A DNA stretch of 64,000 nucleotides from Sphaerimonospora cavernae (GCF_042435035.1 NZ_JBHMQT010000054.1:1-64000); one strand, 5' to 3'. Positions 1-9,221 are shown, counted from the stretch's first letter. Translations and numbers: made by a program. The notes: generated by a model not told the origin, from the sequence alone.

Positions 1-706
1 ACACCACCACCCGAAACCCGCACCACGCGGGACCCGGAATCCGGGGCGTTTACATCAGCTTCGTTATGTCTCCATTCTGGCGAGTTTCCAGTTCCGTGTC
101 AAATTTCCTCATTCGAGGCTATTTGCCACCAATTCCATCACTCGCCGGAATTTCGACGCTCCGTCTCCGGAGCAACCCCTCCAACTTACCTGAACTTCGC
201 CGTTCCGTCGAACTGGGCGGAACCTGCCGAAATTCGGCTAAGAAAGAGGGAGACGCGGAGAGCCTAGCAGCCGTTTTCCCCTGAGAGGACCGTGGCGCAC
301 CGGGCTACCGCGCTCCAGAAGACTAACATCCCCTAGGGGATGCCGTAGCCGGTTTTCACTTCTTCCCCGTGGGGAGGCTCTCCAAACCTCGCTGAGTCGA
401 TAACCTGCTCGACCCGCACGAGGCGAGCCGGCTCCATCAACGCTCGCGGTCGTGAGGTGCGGGGGCTGGCGGCTGCTCCGGCCGACGTAGTAACCGTGCC
501 CGAGACCACCGCGCCCGAAGAGGCCGAAGGCCTCATCCACCAGAGCGCAACGATCACGGCCGGCCGGAGCAGCCGCCCGTTCCCACGCCGGCCATACCCA
601 CCCGACCGCAGCCGTCCACACCGACCACCCTGTCCGACAGGTTCACCGTCGCTCAGGTCACCCGTGCTTCCGGCCAGCTCCGATGTTCCCAACTCCGGCG
701 TTCCCG
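1..706. other. Region without a supported gene downstream of valS
   Basis: No open frame here looks like a protein. The long minus-strand frames run on from the valS region in the wrong register and are rich in Arg, Gly and Pro with no recognisable domain. Bases 60-240 are visibly lower in G+C than the rest of the window, as expected for intergenic DNA. The only distinct element I see is the perfect palindrome at 327-342, listed separately. A folC gene often follows valS in actinobacteria, but I see none here. Confidence 0.5.
327..342. promoter_or_regulatory. Perfect 16-bp palindrome, operator-like
   Basis: CATCCCCTAGGGGATG reads the same on both strands with no spacer. It lies in the non-coding stretch downstream of valS, and no gene start is visible next to it. 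It could be a protein-binding site for a gene outside the window or a chance palindrome. It lacks the loop expected of an intrinsic terminator. Confidence 0.3.
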
Positions 707-3292
707 CTATGCGGGCAGTGCGACGAGCTGGGCCTCGAGGCGAGAGATGTCCTCCTCCGCCTGAGCGGCACGTTGCCGTACCTTGGCGACGACGTTCTCC
801 GGCGCCTTGGCCATAAACTGCTCGTTGGCCAGTTTGCCGGTGACCTGGGCATGCTCCTTGCGAGCCGTAGCGAGATCTTTCTCCAGTCTCCGCCGCTCGG
901 CGGCAACATCGATGGCACCTGCGGTGTCGATCTCGACCAGGACCGCGCCGACGGTGAGCCGGGCCGTCGCGGTGAAGGCGTCCGAGGGAGTTTCCAGCCG
1001 CAGTAGCGAGCGGATGGCCGTCTCGTGCGGGGCTAGCGCCGTACCGGACAGGGAAAGCCGCGCGGCCACACGCTGCCCGGGCTTGAGCCCCTGGTCGGAA
1101 CGGAACCTGCGCACCTCCGTGACCAGTTCCTGGACCGACGCGATCTCCTGCTCGGCGGCCGCGTCGCCGGCCAGCCCGGCAGCGGCGGTCGGCCAGGGAG
1201 CGACCACGATCGACTCGCCACCGGTCAGAGCCCGCCACAGTTCCTCAGTCACAAACGGGATCAGGGGGTGCAGAAGCCGCAGCAAGGCGTCGAAAACGTG
1301 GCCCAGGACGCGCTTGGTGTTCTCGGCGATCTCGCCTCCGGCGGAGATCTGGACCTTCGCCAGTTCGACGTACCAGTCGCAGACCTCGTCCCAGGCGAAG
1401 TGATAGAGAACGTCAGAGATCTTGGCGAATTCGAAGTCCTCGAAAGCCGTGTCGATCGACGTGATGACAGCCTGCAGACGGGAGAGGATCCACCGGTCGG
1501 CCGCGGTGAGCTGCTGCGAGGGGATGCCGTCCGAGACGGCGCCGTTCATCAACGCGAACCGCGTCGCGTTCCAGATCTTGTTGCAGAAGTTGCGCGATCC
1601 GGCCGCCCAGTCTTCACTGATCGCCACGTCCGATCCCGGGTTGGCCCCGCGCAGCAGGGTGAAGCGCGTGGCGTCGGCGCCGTAGCGCGCGATCCAGTCG
1701 AGCGGGTCGACGACGTTGCCGAACGACTTCGACATCTTCTTGCCGAACTGGTCACGTACCATCCCGTGCAACGCCACGGTGCGAAACGGCGGCTGCCCGT
1801 CCATCGCATACAGCCCGAACATCATCATCCGGGCGACCCAGAAGAACAGGATGTCGTATCCGGTGACCAGCACCGTGGTCGGGTAGAAGCGGGCCAGTTC
1901 CGGAGTGGCGTCGGGCCAACCGAGCGTGGAGAACGGCCACAGACCCGAGGAGAACCACGTGTCGAGCACGTCCTGGTCCTGCTCGTACCCAGCCGGCGGC
2001 TCCTCGTCCGGGCCCACGCACACCATTTCGCCGTTGGGGCCGTACCACACCGGAATGCGGTGTCCCCACCACAGCTGCCGCGAGATGCACCAGTCGTGCA
2101 TGTCGTCGACCCAGTCGAAGTAGCGCTTTGCCATCTCCGGCGGGTGGATGCTGGTACGTCCGTCCCGGACGGCGTCGCCCGCCGCCTTGGCCAACGGCGA
2201 CACGTTGACGAACCACTGCAGCGACAGCCGCGGCTCCACCACTGTCTTGCAGCGGGAGCAGTGGCCGACCGAATGGACGTACGGCCGCTTCTCGGCGACG
2301 ATCCTGCCCTGCTCGCGCAGCGCGCCGACCACCGCGGGCCGTGCCTCGAACCGGTCGAGCCCCTCGAACGGCCCGTGCGCCGTGATGACCCCCCGCTCAT
2401 CCATGATCTGGATGGATTCCAGCGCGTGACGGCGCCCGATCTCGAAGTCGTTGGGGTCGTGGGCCGGGGTCACCTTCACCGCGCCGGTACCGAACGCCGG
2501 GTCCACATGTTCATCGGCGACGATAGGGATGAGTCGACCGGTCAGCGGCAACTCCACCTGCTTGCCCACCAGATGGGCGTACCGCTCGTCGTTCGGATGG
2601 ACGGCCACGGCGGAGTCACCCAGCATGGTCTCCGCACGTGTCGTGGCGACCACGATCTCCGTGTCGCCCGAGCCGTACCGGATCGAGACGAGCTCCCCAT
2701 CGTCCTCGGTGTGCTCAACCTCGATGTCGGACAGGGCGGTGAGGCAGCGCGGACACCAGTTGATGATCCGCTCAGCGCGGTAGATCAGCCCGTCGTCGAA
2801 GAGCCGCTTGAAGATCGTCTGAACGGCCCGGGACAGTCCCTCGTCCATGGTGAACCGCTCGCGATTCCAGTCCACGCCGTCGCCGAGCTTCTTCATCTGG
2901 CCGAGGATCCGGCCGCCGGACTCCTCCTTCCACTGCCAGACGCGCTCGACGAACGCCTCACGACCGAGGTCATGGCGAGACAAACCGTCCTTGGCGATCT
3001 CGCGCTCGACGACGTTCTGCGTCGCGATACCGGCGTGGTCCATGCCGGGGAGCCACAGGGTCTCGAGACCCCGCATCCGGGCCCGGCGGGTCAGCGCGTC
3101 CTGGATCGAGTGGTCGAGGGCGTGCCCGACGTGCAGGGATCCGGTCACGTTCGGCGGAGGAAGCACGATGCTGTACGGCTCACGCCCGCTGCCCGCGTGA
3201 GCGGTGAAATACCCCTCGGATACCCAGCGCTCGTAGCTACGGGTCTCGACATCGGCGGGCGCGTACTGGGTAGGCAGCTCAGGCGTTGTCAT
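707..3292 (-). CDS. valS: Valyl-tRNA synthetase
   Basis: Cytoplasmic class I aminoacyl-tRNA synthetase that charges tRNA-Val and edits misacylated threonine. The HVGH form of the HIGH signature is at residues 54-57, after PPPNVTGSL. KMSKS occurs in the context GKKMSKSFGNVVDP in the second half. The C-terminal 60 residues form the charged coiled-coil arm typical of ValS. From the ATG at 3292 the protein has 861 residues, normal for the family. This start is preferred because a TAGAAT -10 box lies 8 bases upstream, so the mRNA would be leaderless or nearly so. A TTG three codons earlier abuts the -10 box and is less likely. It is the last gene of the tig-clpP1-clpP2-clpX-valS minus-strand block. 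Confidence 0.97.
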   Translation of the reverse strand: MTTPELPTQYAPADVETRSYERWVSEGYFTAHAGSGREPYSIVLPPPNVTGSLHVGHALDHSIQDALTRRARMRGLETLWLPGMDHAGIATQNVVEREIAKDGLSRHDLGREAFVERVWQWKEESGGRILGQMKKLGDGVDWNRERFTMDEGLSRAVQTIFKRLFDDGLIYRAERIINWCPRCLTALSDIEVEHTEDDGELVSIRYGSGDTEIVVATTRAETMLGDSAVAVHPNDERYAHLVGKQVELPLTGRLIPIVADEHVDPAFGTGAVKVTPAHDPNDFEIGRRHALESIQIMDERGVITAHGPFEGLDRFEARPAVVGALREQGRIVAEKRPYVHSVGHCSRCKTVVEPRLSLQWFVNVSPLAKAAGDAVRDGRTSIHPPEMAKRYFDWVDDMHDWCISRQLWWGHRIPVWYGPNGEMVCVGPDEEPPAGYEQDQDVLDTWFSSGLWPFSTLGWPDATPELARFYPTTVLVTGYDILFFWVARMMMFGLYAMDGQPPFRTVALHGMVRDQFGKKMSKSFGNVVDPLDWIARYGADATRFTLLRGANPGSDVAISEDWAAGSRNFCNKIWNATRFALMNGAVSDGIPSQQLTAADRWILSRLQAVITSIDTAFEDFEFAKISDVLYHFAWDEVCDWYVELAKVQISAGGEIAENTKRVLGHVFDALLRLLHPLIPFVTEELWRALTGGESIVVAPWPTAAAGLAGDAAAEQEIASVQELVTEVRRFRSDQGLKPGQRVAARLSLSGTALAPHETAIRSLLRLETPSDAFTATARLTVGAVLVEIDTAGAIDVAAERRRLEKDLATARKEHAQVTGKLANEQFMAKAPENVVAKVRQRAAQAEEDISRLEAQLVALPA

Positions 3293-3300
3293 GATGCCCA

Positions 3301-3306
3301 ATTCTA
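3301..3306 (-). promoter_or_regulatory. Putative -10 box of valS
   Basis: On the minus strand TAGAAT is followed by eight bases and then the valS ATG. That spacing puts the transcription start at or within a base or two of the start codon, the arrangement of leaderless actinobacterial genes. No convincing -35 hexamer is visible. This suggests valS has its own promoter rather than depending only on clpX read-through. Confidence 0.5.
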
Positions 3307-3334
3307 GGGATGTCAGGCCACCACCCGGGCCAGG

Positions 3335-4618
3335 CTAGGCGGACTTCTCTCTTGGAGTGCGCTGTTGCTTGGCCTGGAGCTGATCACGCGGCACCAGGGT
3401 CGGGTTCACGTGCTCCAGCACGGCTTCGCGGGTGATGACGACGCGGGCCACGTCCTGCCGGGACGGCACCTCGTACATCACCGAGAGGAGGACCTCCTCC
3501 ATGATGGCGCGCAGTCCGCGGGCTCCGGTGCCACGTAGGATGGCCTGGTCCGCGATCGCCTCAAGGGCGTCGTCGGTGAACTCCAACTCCACGTTGTCCA
3601 GCTCGAACAGGCGGCGGTACTGCTTCACGAGCGCGTTGCGCGGCTCGGTGAGGATCAGGATCAGCGCTTCCCTGTCCAGGTTGTGCACCGACGTGATCAC
3701 GGGCAGCCGACCGACGAATTCCGGGATCATGCCGAACTTCAGCAGGTCTTCCGGCATGACCTCCGAGAAGACGTCGGAGGTGTCGAGTTCCTCCTTGGAC
3801 CGGATGATCGCGTTGAAGCCGATGCCCTTCTTGCCAATCCGCGACTCGATGATCTTTTCCAGGCCGGCGAAGGCTCCGCCGCAGATGAACAGCACGTTCG
3901 TGGTGTCGATCTGGATGAACTCCTGGTGCGGATGCTTGCGACCACCCTGCGGCGGCACGCTTGCGGTGGTCCCCTCCAGGATCTTCAGCAGCGCCTGTTG
4001 CACGCCCTCGCCGGACACGTCCCGGGTGATCGACGGGTTCTCGCTCTTGCGGGCGATCTTGTCGACCTCGTCGATGTAGATGATGCCGGTCTCGGCCTTC
4101 TTGACGTCGTAGTCGGCGGCCTGGATCAGCTTGAGGAGGATGTTCTCCACGTCCTCGCCTACGTACCCCGCCTCGGTCAGCGCGGTCGCGTCCGCGATGG
4201 CGAACGGCACGTTGAGCATCTTGGCGAGGGTCTGCGCGAGCAGGGTCTTGCCGGAGCCGGTCGGGCCGAGCAGCAGGATGTTGGACTTCGCCAACTCCAG
4301 GCCGTCATCACGGCCGCGCTCACCGGACTGGACGCGCTTGTAGTGGTTGTACACGGCCACCGACAGCGCCTTCTTCGCCTTGTCCTGGCCGATGACGTAC
4401 GCGTCGAGGAACTCGTAGATCTCACGCGGCTTGGGAAGGTTGTCCCACTTGAGTTCGGAGGACTCGGAGAGCTCCTCCTCAATGATCTCGTTACAGAGAT
4501 CGATGCACTCATCGCAGATGTAGACGCCGGGTCCGGCGATGAGCTTCTTGACCTGCTTCTGGCTCTTCCCGCAGAACGAGCACTTGAGCAGGTCTCCCCC
4601 GTCGCCGATGCGTGCCAC
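3335..4618 (-). CDS. clpX: ATP-dependent Clp protease ATP-binding subunit ClpX
   Basis: AAA+ unfoldase that recognises substrates and feeds them to ClpP1P2. The N-terminal zinc-binding domain has Cys13, Cys16, Cys35 and Cys38. Walker A reads GPTGSGKT near residue 120, and the pore-loop motif GYVGE and sensor regions follow. The GTG at 4618 is chosen over an in-frame ATG at 4702 because AAAGGAG lies eight bases before it and the product then starts VARIGDGGDLLKC, as ClpX proteins do. The product is 427 residues. clpP2 lies about 190 bases upstream on the same strand and valS follows closely. Confidence 0.97.
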   Translation of the reverse strand: MARIGDGGDLLKCSFCGKSQKQVKKLIAGPGVYICDECIDLCNEIIEEELSESSELKWDNLPKPREIYEFLDAYVIGQDKAKKALSVAVYNHYKRVQSGERGRDDGLELAKSNILLLGPTGSGKTLLAQTLAKMLNVPFAIADATALTEAGYVGEDVENILLKLIQAADYDVKKAETGIIYIDEVDKIARKSENPSITRDVSGEGVQQALLKILEGTTASVPPQGGRKHPHQEFIQIDTTNVLFICGGAFAGLEKIIESRIGKKGIGFNAIIRSKEELDTSDVFSEVMPEDLLKFGMIPEFVGRLPVITSVHNLDREALILILTEPRNALVKQYRRLFELDNVELEFTDDALEAIADQAILRGTGARGLRAIMEEVLLSVMYEVPSRQDVARVVITREAVLEHVNPTLVPRDQLQAKQQRTPREKSA

Positions 4619-4809
4619 CCCAGATACTCCTTTGCGTGGGACCGCCCTGCCGCCGCGGTCACTTCCGTCCGCACTCGGCCTGCTCCGGTGCGAAAACGTC
4701 ATCCCGCTCAGGTTTCGACGTTACCGTCTTCTGGACCCTCCGTGAGCCCCCTGGCGGCGAGTCGCACCGGAACGTGCCCAATTGGGACCCGCTCCGGTGC
4801 GACAACTCC

Positions 4810-5475
4810 TCAGGAAGCAGCGATCGCCGCCGCGCGCTTCTTTCGCGACGGGATGATGTCGTCAACCAGCCCGTACGCCTTCGCCTCCTCGGCACTGAGG
4901 ATCTTGTCGCGCTCGATGTCCCTGCGGACATCGTCGGGCGCCTTGCCCGAGTGCCGCGCGATGATCTCCTCGAGCAGCGACCTCATACGCAGGATCTCAC
5001 GAGCCTGGATCTCGATGTCACTTCCCTGGCCACCGCCTTCGGTATAGGGCTGGTGGATCAGGACGCGGGCGTTCGGGAGCGCGAAGCGCTTGCCGGCCGT
5101 GCCGCCGGCCAGCAGCACGGCCGCCGCCGAGGCCGCCTGGCCCAGGCAGACCGTCTGGATCTCCGGGCGGACGAACTGCATGGTGTCGTAGATCGCCGTC
5201 ATGGCCGTGAACGACCCGCCAGGCGAGTTGATGTACATGCTGATGTCGCGGTCCGGGTCCAGCGACTCCAGCGTCAGAAGCTGCGCCATCACGTCGTTCG
5301 CCGAGGCGTCGTCGATCTGGACACCGAGGAAGATGATGCGGTCCTCGAACAGCTTGTTGTACGGGTTCATCTCCTTCACGCCGTACGACGTGCGTTCGAC
5401 GAAGGAGGGAAGGACATAGCGGCCGTTGATATCTCCCGGCCGGATCAGCTCGCTCACTTGGAAAGCTCCAGTCAT
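4810..5475 (-). CDS. clpP2: ATP-dependent Clp protease proteolytic subunit ClpP2
   Basis: Serine protease subunit that assembles with ClpP1 into the mixed tetradecamer of actinobacteria and takes substrates from ClpX or ClpC. The 221-residue protein keeps the family blocks MYINSPGGS, the catalytic Ser116 within LGQAASAAA and His141 in LIHQP. Its ATG overlaps the clpP1 stop in an ATGA, so translation is probably coupled and the two subunits are made in step. Calling it ClpP2 rests on its position as second gene and on its Ser context (QAASAAA rather than LAASMG). Confidence 0.96.
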   Translation of the reverse strand: MTGAFQVSELIRPGDINGRYVLPSFVERTSYGVKEMNPYNKLFEDRIIFLGVQIDDASANDVMAQLLTLESLDPDRDISMYINSPGGSFTAMTAIYDTMQFVRPEIQTVCLGQAASAAAVLLAGGTAGKRFALPNARVLIHQPYTEGGGQGSDIEIQAREILRMRSLLEEIIARHSGKAPDDVRRDIERDKILSAEEAKAYGLVDDIIPSRKKRAAAIAAS

Positions 5476-6116
5476 GAGACGGCGCCCTCGGAGGGCACCT
5501 GACGCGCGCTGCGCACGACATGGTCGATGAAGCCGTAGTCCCTGGCCTCCTCGGCCGTGAACCAGCGGTCGCGGTCGGAGTCACGCTCGATCTGGTCGAG
5601 CGACTGCCCCGTGTGGAAGGCGATGCGCTCAGCGAGTGTCTTCTTCACGTACAGCATCTGCTCGGCCTGAATCGCGACGTCCGCCGCGGTTCCGCCGATG
5701 CCGCCCGACGGCTGGTGCATCATGATGCGGGCGTGCGGCAGCGCGTACCGCTTCCCGGGCGCGCCCGCGCAGAGCAGGAACTGCCCCATCGAGGCGGCCA
5801 GTCCCATCGCGACCGTGCAGACGTCGTTCGGCACGTACTCCATCATGTCGTAAATCGCCATGCCGGCCGTCACCGAGCCGCCAGGGGAGTTGATGTACAT
5901 CCAGATGTCGCGATCCGGGTCATCGGCGGCGAGGAGCAGGAGTTCGGCACAGAGCCGGTTGGCCACCTCGTCGCCCACCTGGGTGCCGAGCACCACGATG
6001 CGCTCACGCAGCAGCCGCTGGTAGAGCTGGTCTTCGAGGCGGGTCGGGCCCTCCTCACGGCCCCGGGCCTCGAAACCCGAGCCTGCGGACGGGAAGAAGG
6101 TCGGCGGGCTGGTCAC
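5472..6116 (-). CDS. clpP1: ATP-dependent Clp protease proteolytic subunit ClpP1
   Basis: First subunit of the ClpP1P2 peptidase. Catalytic Ser109 sits in GLAASMGQ and His134 in MMHQP, with the IWMYINSPGG block before them. The GTG at 6116 is chosen because GGAAGG lies seven bases upstream. The longer frame from 6188 would add 24 residues with no family resemblance. From 6116 the protein has 214 residues. A ClgR-like site about 90 bases upstream fits the known control of clpP1P2 by ClgR in actinobacteria. Confidence 0.95.
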   Translation of the reverse strand: MTSPPTFFPSAGSGFEARGREEGPTRLEDQLYQRLLRERIVVLGTQVGDEVANRLCAELLLLAADDPDRDIWMYINSPGGSVTAGMAIYDMMEYVPNDVCTVAMGLAASMGQFLLCAGAPGKRYALPHARIMMHQPSGGIGGTAADVAIQAEQMLYVKKTLAERIAFHTGQSLDQIERDSDRDRWFTAEEARDYGFIDHVVRSARQVPSEGAVS

Positions 6117-6204
6117 AGCGTCACCTTCCAATGCGTCGTAATCGGTTGGCTTTGCTTGTGACCTTAACGCGCGCCGCCGACAGGTCATGCCTCCTCACCG
6201 TGCT

Positions 6205-6220
6205 GTTCGCTGTCGGCGCA
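6205..6220. promoter_or_regulatory. Putative ClgR box upstream of clpP1
   Basis: Read on the minus strand the site contains CGC-CGACA-GCG-AAC. This fits the core of the ClgR consensus I recall for actinobacteria (CGC, YNANR, GCG, then WWS), although the 5' flank (WNNW) does not match. It lies about 90 bases before the clpP1 start, a usual position for this activator. The rest of 6117-6373 is clpP1 leader and promoter DNA with no other element I can name. Confidence 0.45.
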
Positions 6221-6373
6221 GGTTCACCCTCGCGTCGGCACGGCTCGGTGCTCCCGGCTGCCTTTCCCGTCGCCACGCGGCCACGACACGCCGTACGAAG
6301 CCCCAGCTCATCTCGGTACGGCCGAAGAGCCGTGCGACGAGAAATTTACGGGGATTTACCCGGTGATAACCGA

Positions 6374-6406
6374 GAAACCCCCGGCGCACCGAAGTGCGGC
6401 GGGGGC
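6374..6406 (-). terminator. Intrinsic terminator of tig
   Basis: On the minus strand the stem CCCCCGCCGCA pairs with a TGCGCCGGGGG arm (one mismatch) around a short CTTCGG-type loop and is followed by TTTC. It begins about 70 bases after the tig stop codon. It should separate tig from the clpP1-clpP2 transcription unit. Confidence 0.65.
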
Positions 6407-6478
6407 TTTCCCGATCAACACGGTCGATTGACTTTTCCAGAGCCCACGACCATCGAAAAACCGGCGAGAACCGGAAAT

Positions 6479-7867
6479 TCAGCTTTCCGCGGACTGCTCC
6501 GGCTCGCCCTCGGCCTGCTCCGCCCCGACCTGCTCCTGCTCGGGGTTGAGCTCGGCGTAGATGGCCTTGAGGTCGACGGCGTTGCCCGCCTCGTCCTTCA
6601 CGCTGGCGGCGTCGCCCACGATGGTCTTGGCCTTCTCCCGGACGATCTCCACCATGGCGAGCGGGAGTTGATTGTTGTCGGCGAGGTGCTGGGCCAGCGT
6701 GTTCGGGGCGACGCCGACCTGCATGGCCCGGCGCACCACGAAGTCGGTGAGCTCCTGCTCGCTGACCCCAATCTCCTCGGCCTTCACAATCTTGTCGAGG
6801 ACGAAGCCCACCTTCAGCGCCTTGGCCGCGTTCTGCTCGTACTCGGCGAAGCGATCCTCCTCGGTCGTCTGGTGAAGACGGAAGTACGCCTCGCGGCTGA
6901 GGCCGCTCTCCGCGATCTCGTGCTCGAGATTGTGCTTGCGCGCGTCGATCTCGGCGGTGAGCGCGCTCTCCGGGAGCGGAATGTCGATCTTCTCGAGCAG
7001 TGCGTCCAGGGCCTTCTCGCGGCTCTCCATGACCTGCTCGATCAGCTTGTTGCGGCGAATCTGGCCGCGCAGGCCGTCCTTGAGCTCGTCAAGCGTGTCG
7101 AACTCGCTGGCGAGCTGAGCGAACTCGTCATCCAGTTCGGGCAGCACCTTCTCCTTGACCGACTTGACGTTGATGATCACGTCGGCCTCCTCGCCGGCGT
7201 TCTCGCCGCCGACAAGCGTGGTGCGGAAAGTCTTCTCTTCGCCTGCGGCCATGCCCTGGAGCGCGTCATCCAGCCCCTGGAGCACCGAGCCGGCGCCGAC
7301 CTCGTAGGAGACGTCGGCCGCCTGCTGCTCGTCGAGGTTCCTGCCGTCGATCTCGGCACGCAGGTCCATCACGACATAATCGCCGTTCTGGGCCTGGCGC
7401 TCGACGCCGGTCAGCGTGGCGAAGCGCTGGCGCAGCGCGTTGAGCTGGGCGTCGATGTCCTCGTCGGACACCTCGGACGCGCCGACGACGACCTCGAGAC
7501 CCGCGTAGTCGGGCACGTCGAAGGCCGGGCGGACGTCCACCTCGGCGGTGAACTCGACCTGCTCACCATCCTCGAGCTTGGTGACCTCGATCTCCGGCTG
7601 GCTGACCGGAAAGACGTCGGTCTCGTCGACGGCCTGGCCGTAGAGCTTGGGCAGAGCGTCGTTCAGGGTCTCCTCAAGAACCACCGCGCGGCCGAAGCGC
7701 TGCTCGATGATCCGGGCCGGCACCTTGCCGGGGCGGAACCCGGGTACGCGCACCTGCTGCGCGACCTTCTTGTACGCGGCCTGCAGGCTCGGCTCGAGCT
7801 CCTTGAATGGCACCTCGACGGTGAGCTTGACCCGGGTAGGGCTGAGCTCCTCGACAGCGGTCTTCAC
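6479..7867 (-). CDS. tig: Trigger factor, ribosome-associated chaperone
   Basis: Peptidyl-prolyl isomerase and chaperone at the ribosomal exit tunnel. The 462-residue product has the N-terminal ribosome-binding domain with its GFRPGKVP signature near residue 45, a central FKBP-type domain containing NGDYVVMDL, and a C-terminal helical chaperone domain ending in an acidic tail. The GTG at 7867 is chosen because AAGGAG stands seven bases upstream and the product then begins VKTAVEELSPTRVKL, the usual actinobacterial start. It precedes clpP1-clpP2-clpX, the common tig-clp order. Confidence 0.97.
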   Translation of the reverse strand: MKTAVEELSPTRVKLTVEVPFKELEPSLQAAYKKVAQQVRVPGFRPGKVPARIIEQRFGRAVVLEETLNDALPKLYGQAVDETDVFPVSQPEIEVTKLEDGEQVEFTAEVDVRPAFDVPDYAGLEVVVGASEVSDEDIDAQLNALRQRFATLTGVERQAQNGDYVVMDLRAEIDGRNLDEQQAADVSYEVGAGSVLQGLDDALQGMAAGEEKTFRTTLVGGENAGEEADVIINVKSVKEKVLPELDDEFAQLASEFDTLDELKDGLRGQIRRNKLIEQVMESREKALDALLEKIDIPLPESALTAEIDARKHNLEHEIAESGLSREAYFRLHQTTEEDRFAEYEQNAAKALKVGFVLDKIVKAEEIGVSEQELTDFVVRRAMQVGVAPNTLAQHLADNNQLPLAMVEIVREKAKTIVGDAASVKDEAGNAVDLKAIYAELNPEQEQVGAEQAEGEPEQSAES

Positions 7868-8077
7868 GGGGTGGTCTCCTTGATCCAGCATCTGGTGATT
7901 GCAGGCGCGTAGTGCACGACAACCGCGGCACAGTAAACGCGCGCCGCGCCCACGTGAGAGGCACAGAGACCACCGCCGCCTGGGCGCAACCGCTTAGGCA
8001 TGCTCGACTGTGGCGGGTGTCCAGCGCCAAGGGCAGTCTAGAACAGACCGACGGCTCGCAGCGACAGCCACGGCCTG

Positions 8078-8941
8078 TTACAGGTCGGCGATGATTCGCT
8101 GGAGCAGGTCCACGGTCTCCGCCGGGGTTGTGCTCACAGCGCACAAACGCTCCATGACCTCGATGTAGCGATCGAGTTCTTCGCGTTTGTCCAAGTAGAG
8201 GGCGCTCGCGAGCTGCTCCACGTAAACGATGTCGGGAAGCTCCGGGTCGGCGAACCGCAGGATGCTGAAGGCCCCACCCTCCGCGGCGTGCCCCCCGTAA
8301 CTGAACGGAATGACCTGGATCGTGACGTTGGGCTGGTTCATCAGATCGATCAGGTGCTGGATCTGGCCGCGCATCACGTCCACGCCACCGATCGGCCGCC
8401 GCAGCGCCGCCTCGTCGATCACCGCCCAGAACAACGGGCTGTCCTCGCCGTCAAGAATGCGCTGCCGTTCGAGGCGCAGGTCGACCCGCCTGGCGATCTC
8501 CTCGGGCACCGCACCGACCGCACCCGCCGTGATGACGGCGCGGGCGTACTCCTTGGTCTGCAACAGGCCCGGGACGAATTGCACCTCGTAGGTGCGGATG
8601 CGGGTGGCCGCCTCCTCCAACCCGACGTATGTCTGGAACCAAGCCGGGAGTACGTCACTGAACCGGTGCCACCAGCCGGGTTCGTTGGCCCGCTCGACCA
8701 GCCCCATCACCACGGCCCGGGTCTTCTCGTCCTCCACGCCGTAAAGGGTGAGAAGGTCGGCGACGTCACGTTCCTTGAAGCTGACCCGGCCCAACTCCAT
8801 CCGGCTGATCTTGGATTCGGATCCGCGGATGAACCGCCCGGCCTCGTCGCGGCTGACGCCCTTGTCTTCTCTGAGCCTGCGGAGCTGGGCTCCCAGGAGA
8901 ATGCGGAGAGCCGTCGGGCCCGATCCAGGTTGGATCTGCAT
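8078..8941 (-). CDS. XRE-family regulator with DUF5753 domain
   Basis: Predicted DNA-binding protein of 287 residues. Residues 15-75 form a Cro/C1-type helix-turn-helix (LRRLREDKGVSRDEAGRFI, then SESKISRMELGR). The rest is a DUF5753 (Scr1-like) domain with WFQTYVGLEEAA, VPGLLQTKEYARA and YVEQLASALYL. Such regulators are multicopy in streptomycetes and relatives, where WhiJ-type members sit beside an anti-sigma-like ATPase and a DUF397 protein. Here the HATPase gene is divergent and no DUF397 gene is seen. The ATG at 8941 is chosen over the GTG before it because GGGAGG then lies seven bases upstream. It likely controls the shared 8942-9252 region. Confidence 0.88.
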   Translation of the reverse strand: MQIQPGSGPTALRILLGAQLRRLREDKGVSRDEAGRFIRGSESKISRMELGRVSFKERDVADLLTLYGVEDEKTRAVVMGLVERANEPGWWHRFSDVLPAWFQTYVGLEEAATRIRTYEVQFVPGLLQTKEYARAVITAGAVGAVPEEIARRVDLRLERQRILDGEDSPLFWAVIDEAALRRPIGGVDVMRGQIQHLIDLMNQPNVTIQVIPFSYGGHAAEGGAFSILRFADPELPDIVYVEQLASALYLDKREELDRYIEVMERLCAVSTTPAETVDLLQRIIADL

Positions 8942-9114
8942 CACGACTCCTCCCTCTCGGCTCCGCCCTCTTCATGCCACCCGTGCCGCAAGGGGTCTCG
9001 CACGATCCCAGCCGCTCCAATGGCACCTATCCCAGCCCACACAGTGTCACCAGTTCCGGCCCGGTTGACAAGGTCTCGTCCACGTAACCCCTGCCGCACC
9101 CCGAAAGCCGACTC

Positions 9115-9221
9115 TGTGCATTTGCACACGCCGAGTGCACGTGCATTTGGGGCTTGCATGGGGGGTGCTGACTGTTCCATTATGTCTTGGTGCATATTGG
9201 GTTACATATGCACCAAGACAT
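9115..9221. promoter_or_regulatory. Divergent control region with 40-bp palindrome and GTGCATWT repeats
   Basis: A perfect 16-base inverted repeat, ATGTCTTGGTGCATAT at 9182-9197 and its complement at 9206-9221, flanks an 8-base spacer. The half-site GTGCAT(T/A)T also occurs in direct orientation at 9116-9123 and 9141-9148, the latter inside TGCACGTGCA. The region separates the XRE gene from the divergent HATPase gene. I infer operator sites for the XRE regulator. The arms are A+T rich and not followed by a T-run, so a terminator is unlikely. Confidence 0.7.

Noticed and set aside
333..1238. 301-residue minus-strand frame overlapping the valS 3' end
   Set aside because: Different frame from valS, Arg/Gly-rich, no family resemblance.
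1268..3307. 679-residue plus-strand frame antisense to valS
   Set aside because: Arg/His/Asp-biased, no domain; the minus strand encodes a complete ValS with all motifs.
3293..3334. T-box leader upstream of valS
   Set aside because: The gap to clpX is only about 40 bases and a -10 box lies directly before the start; there is no room for a T-box.
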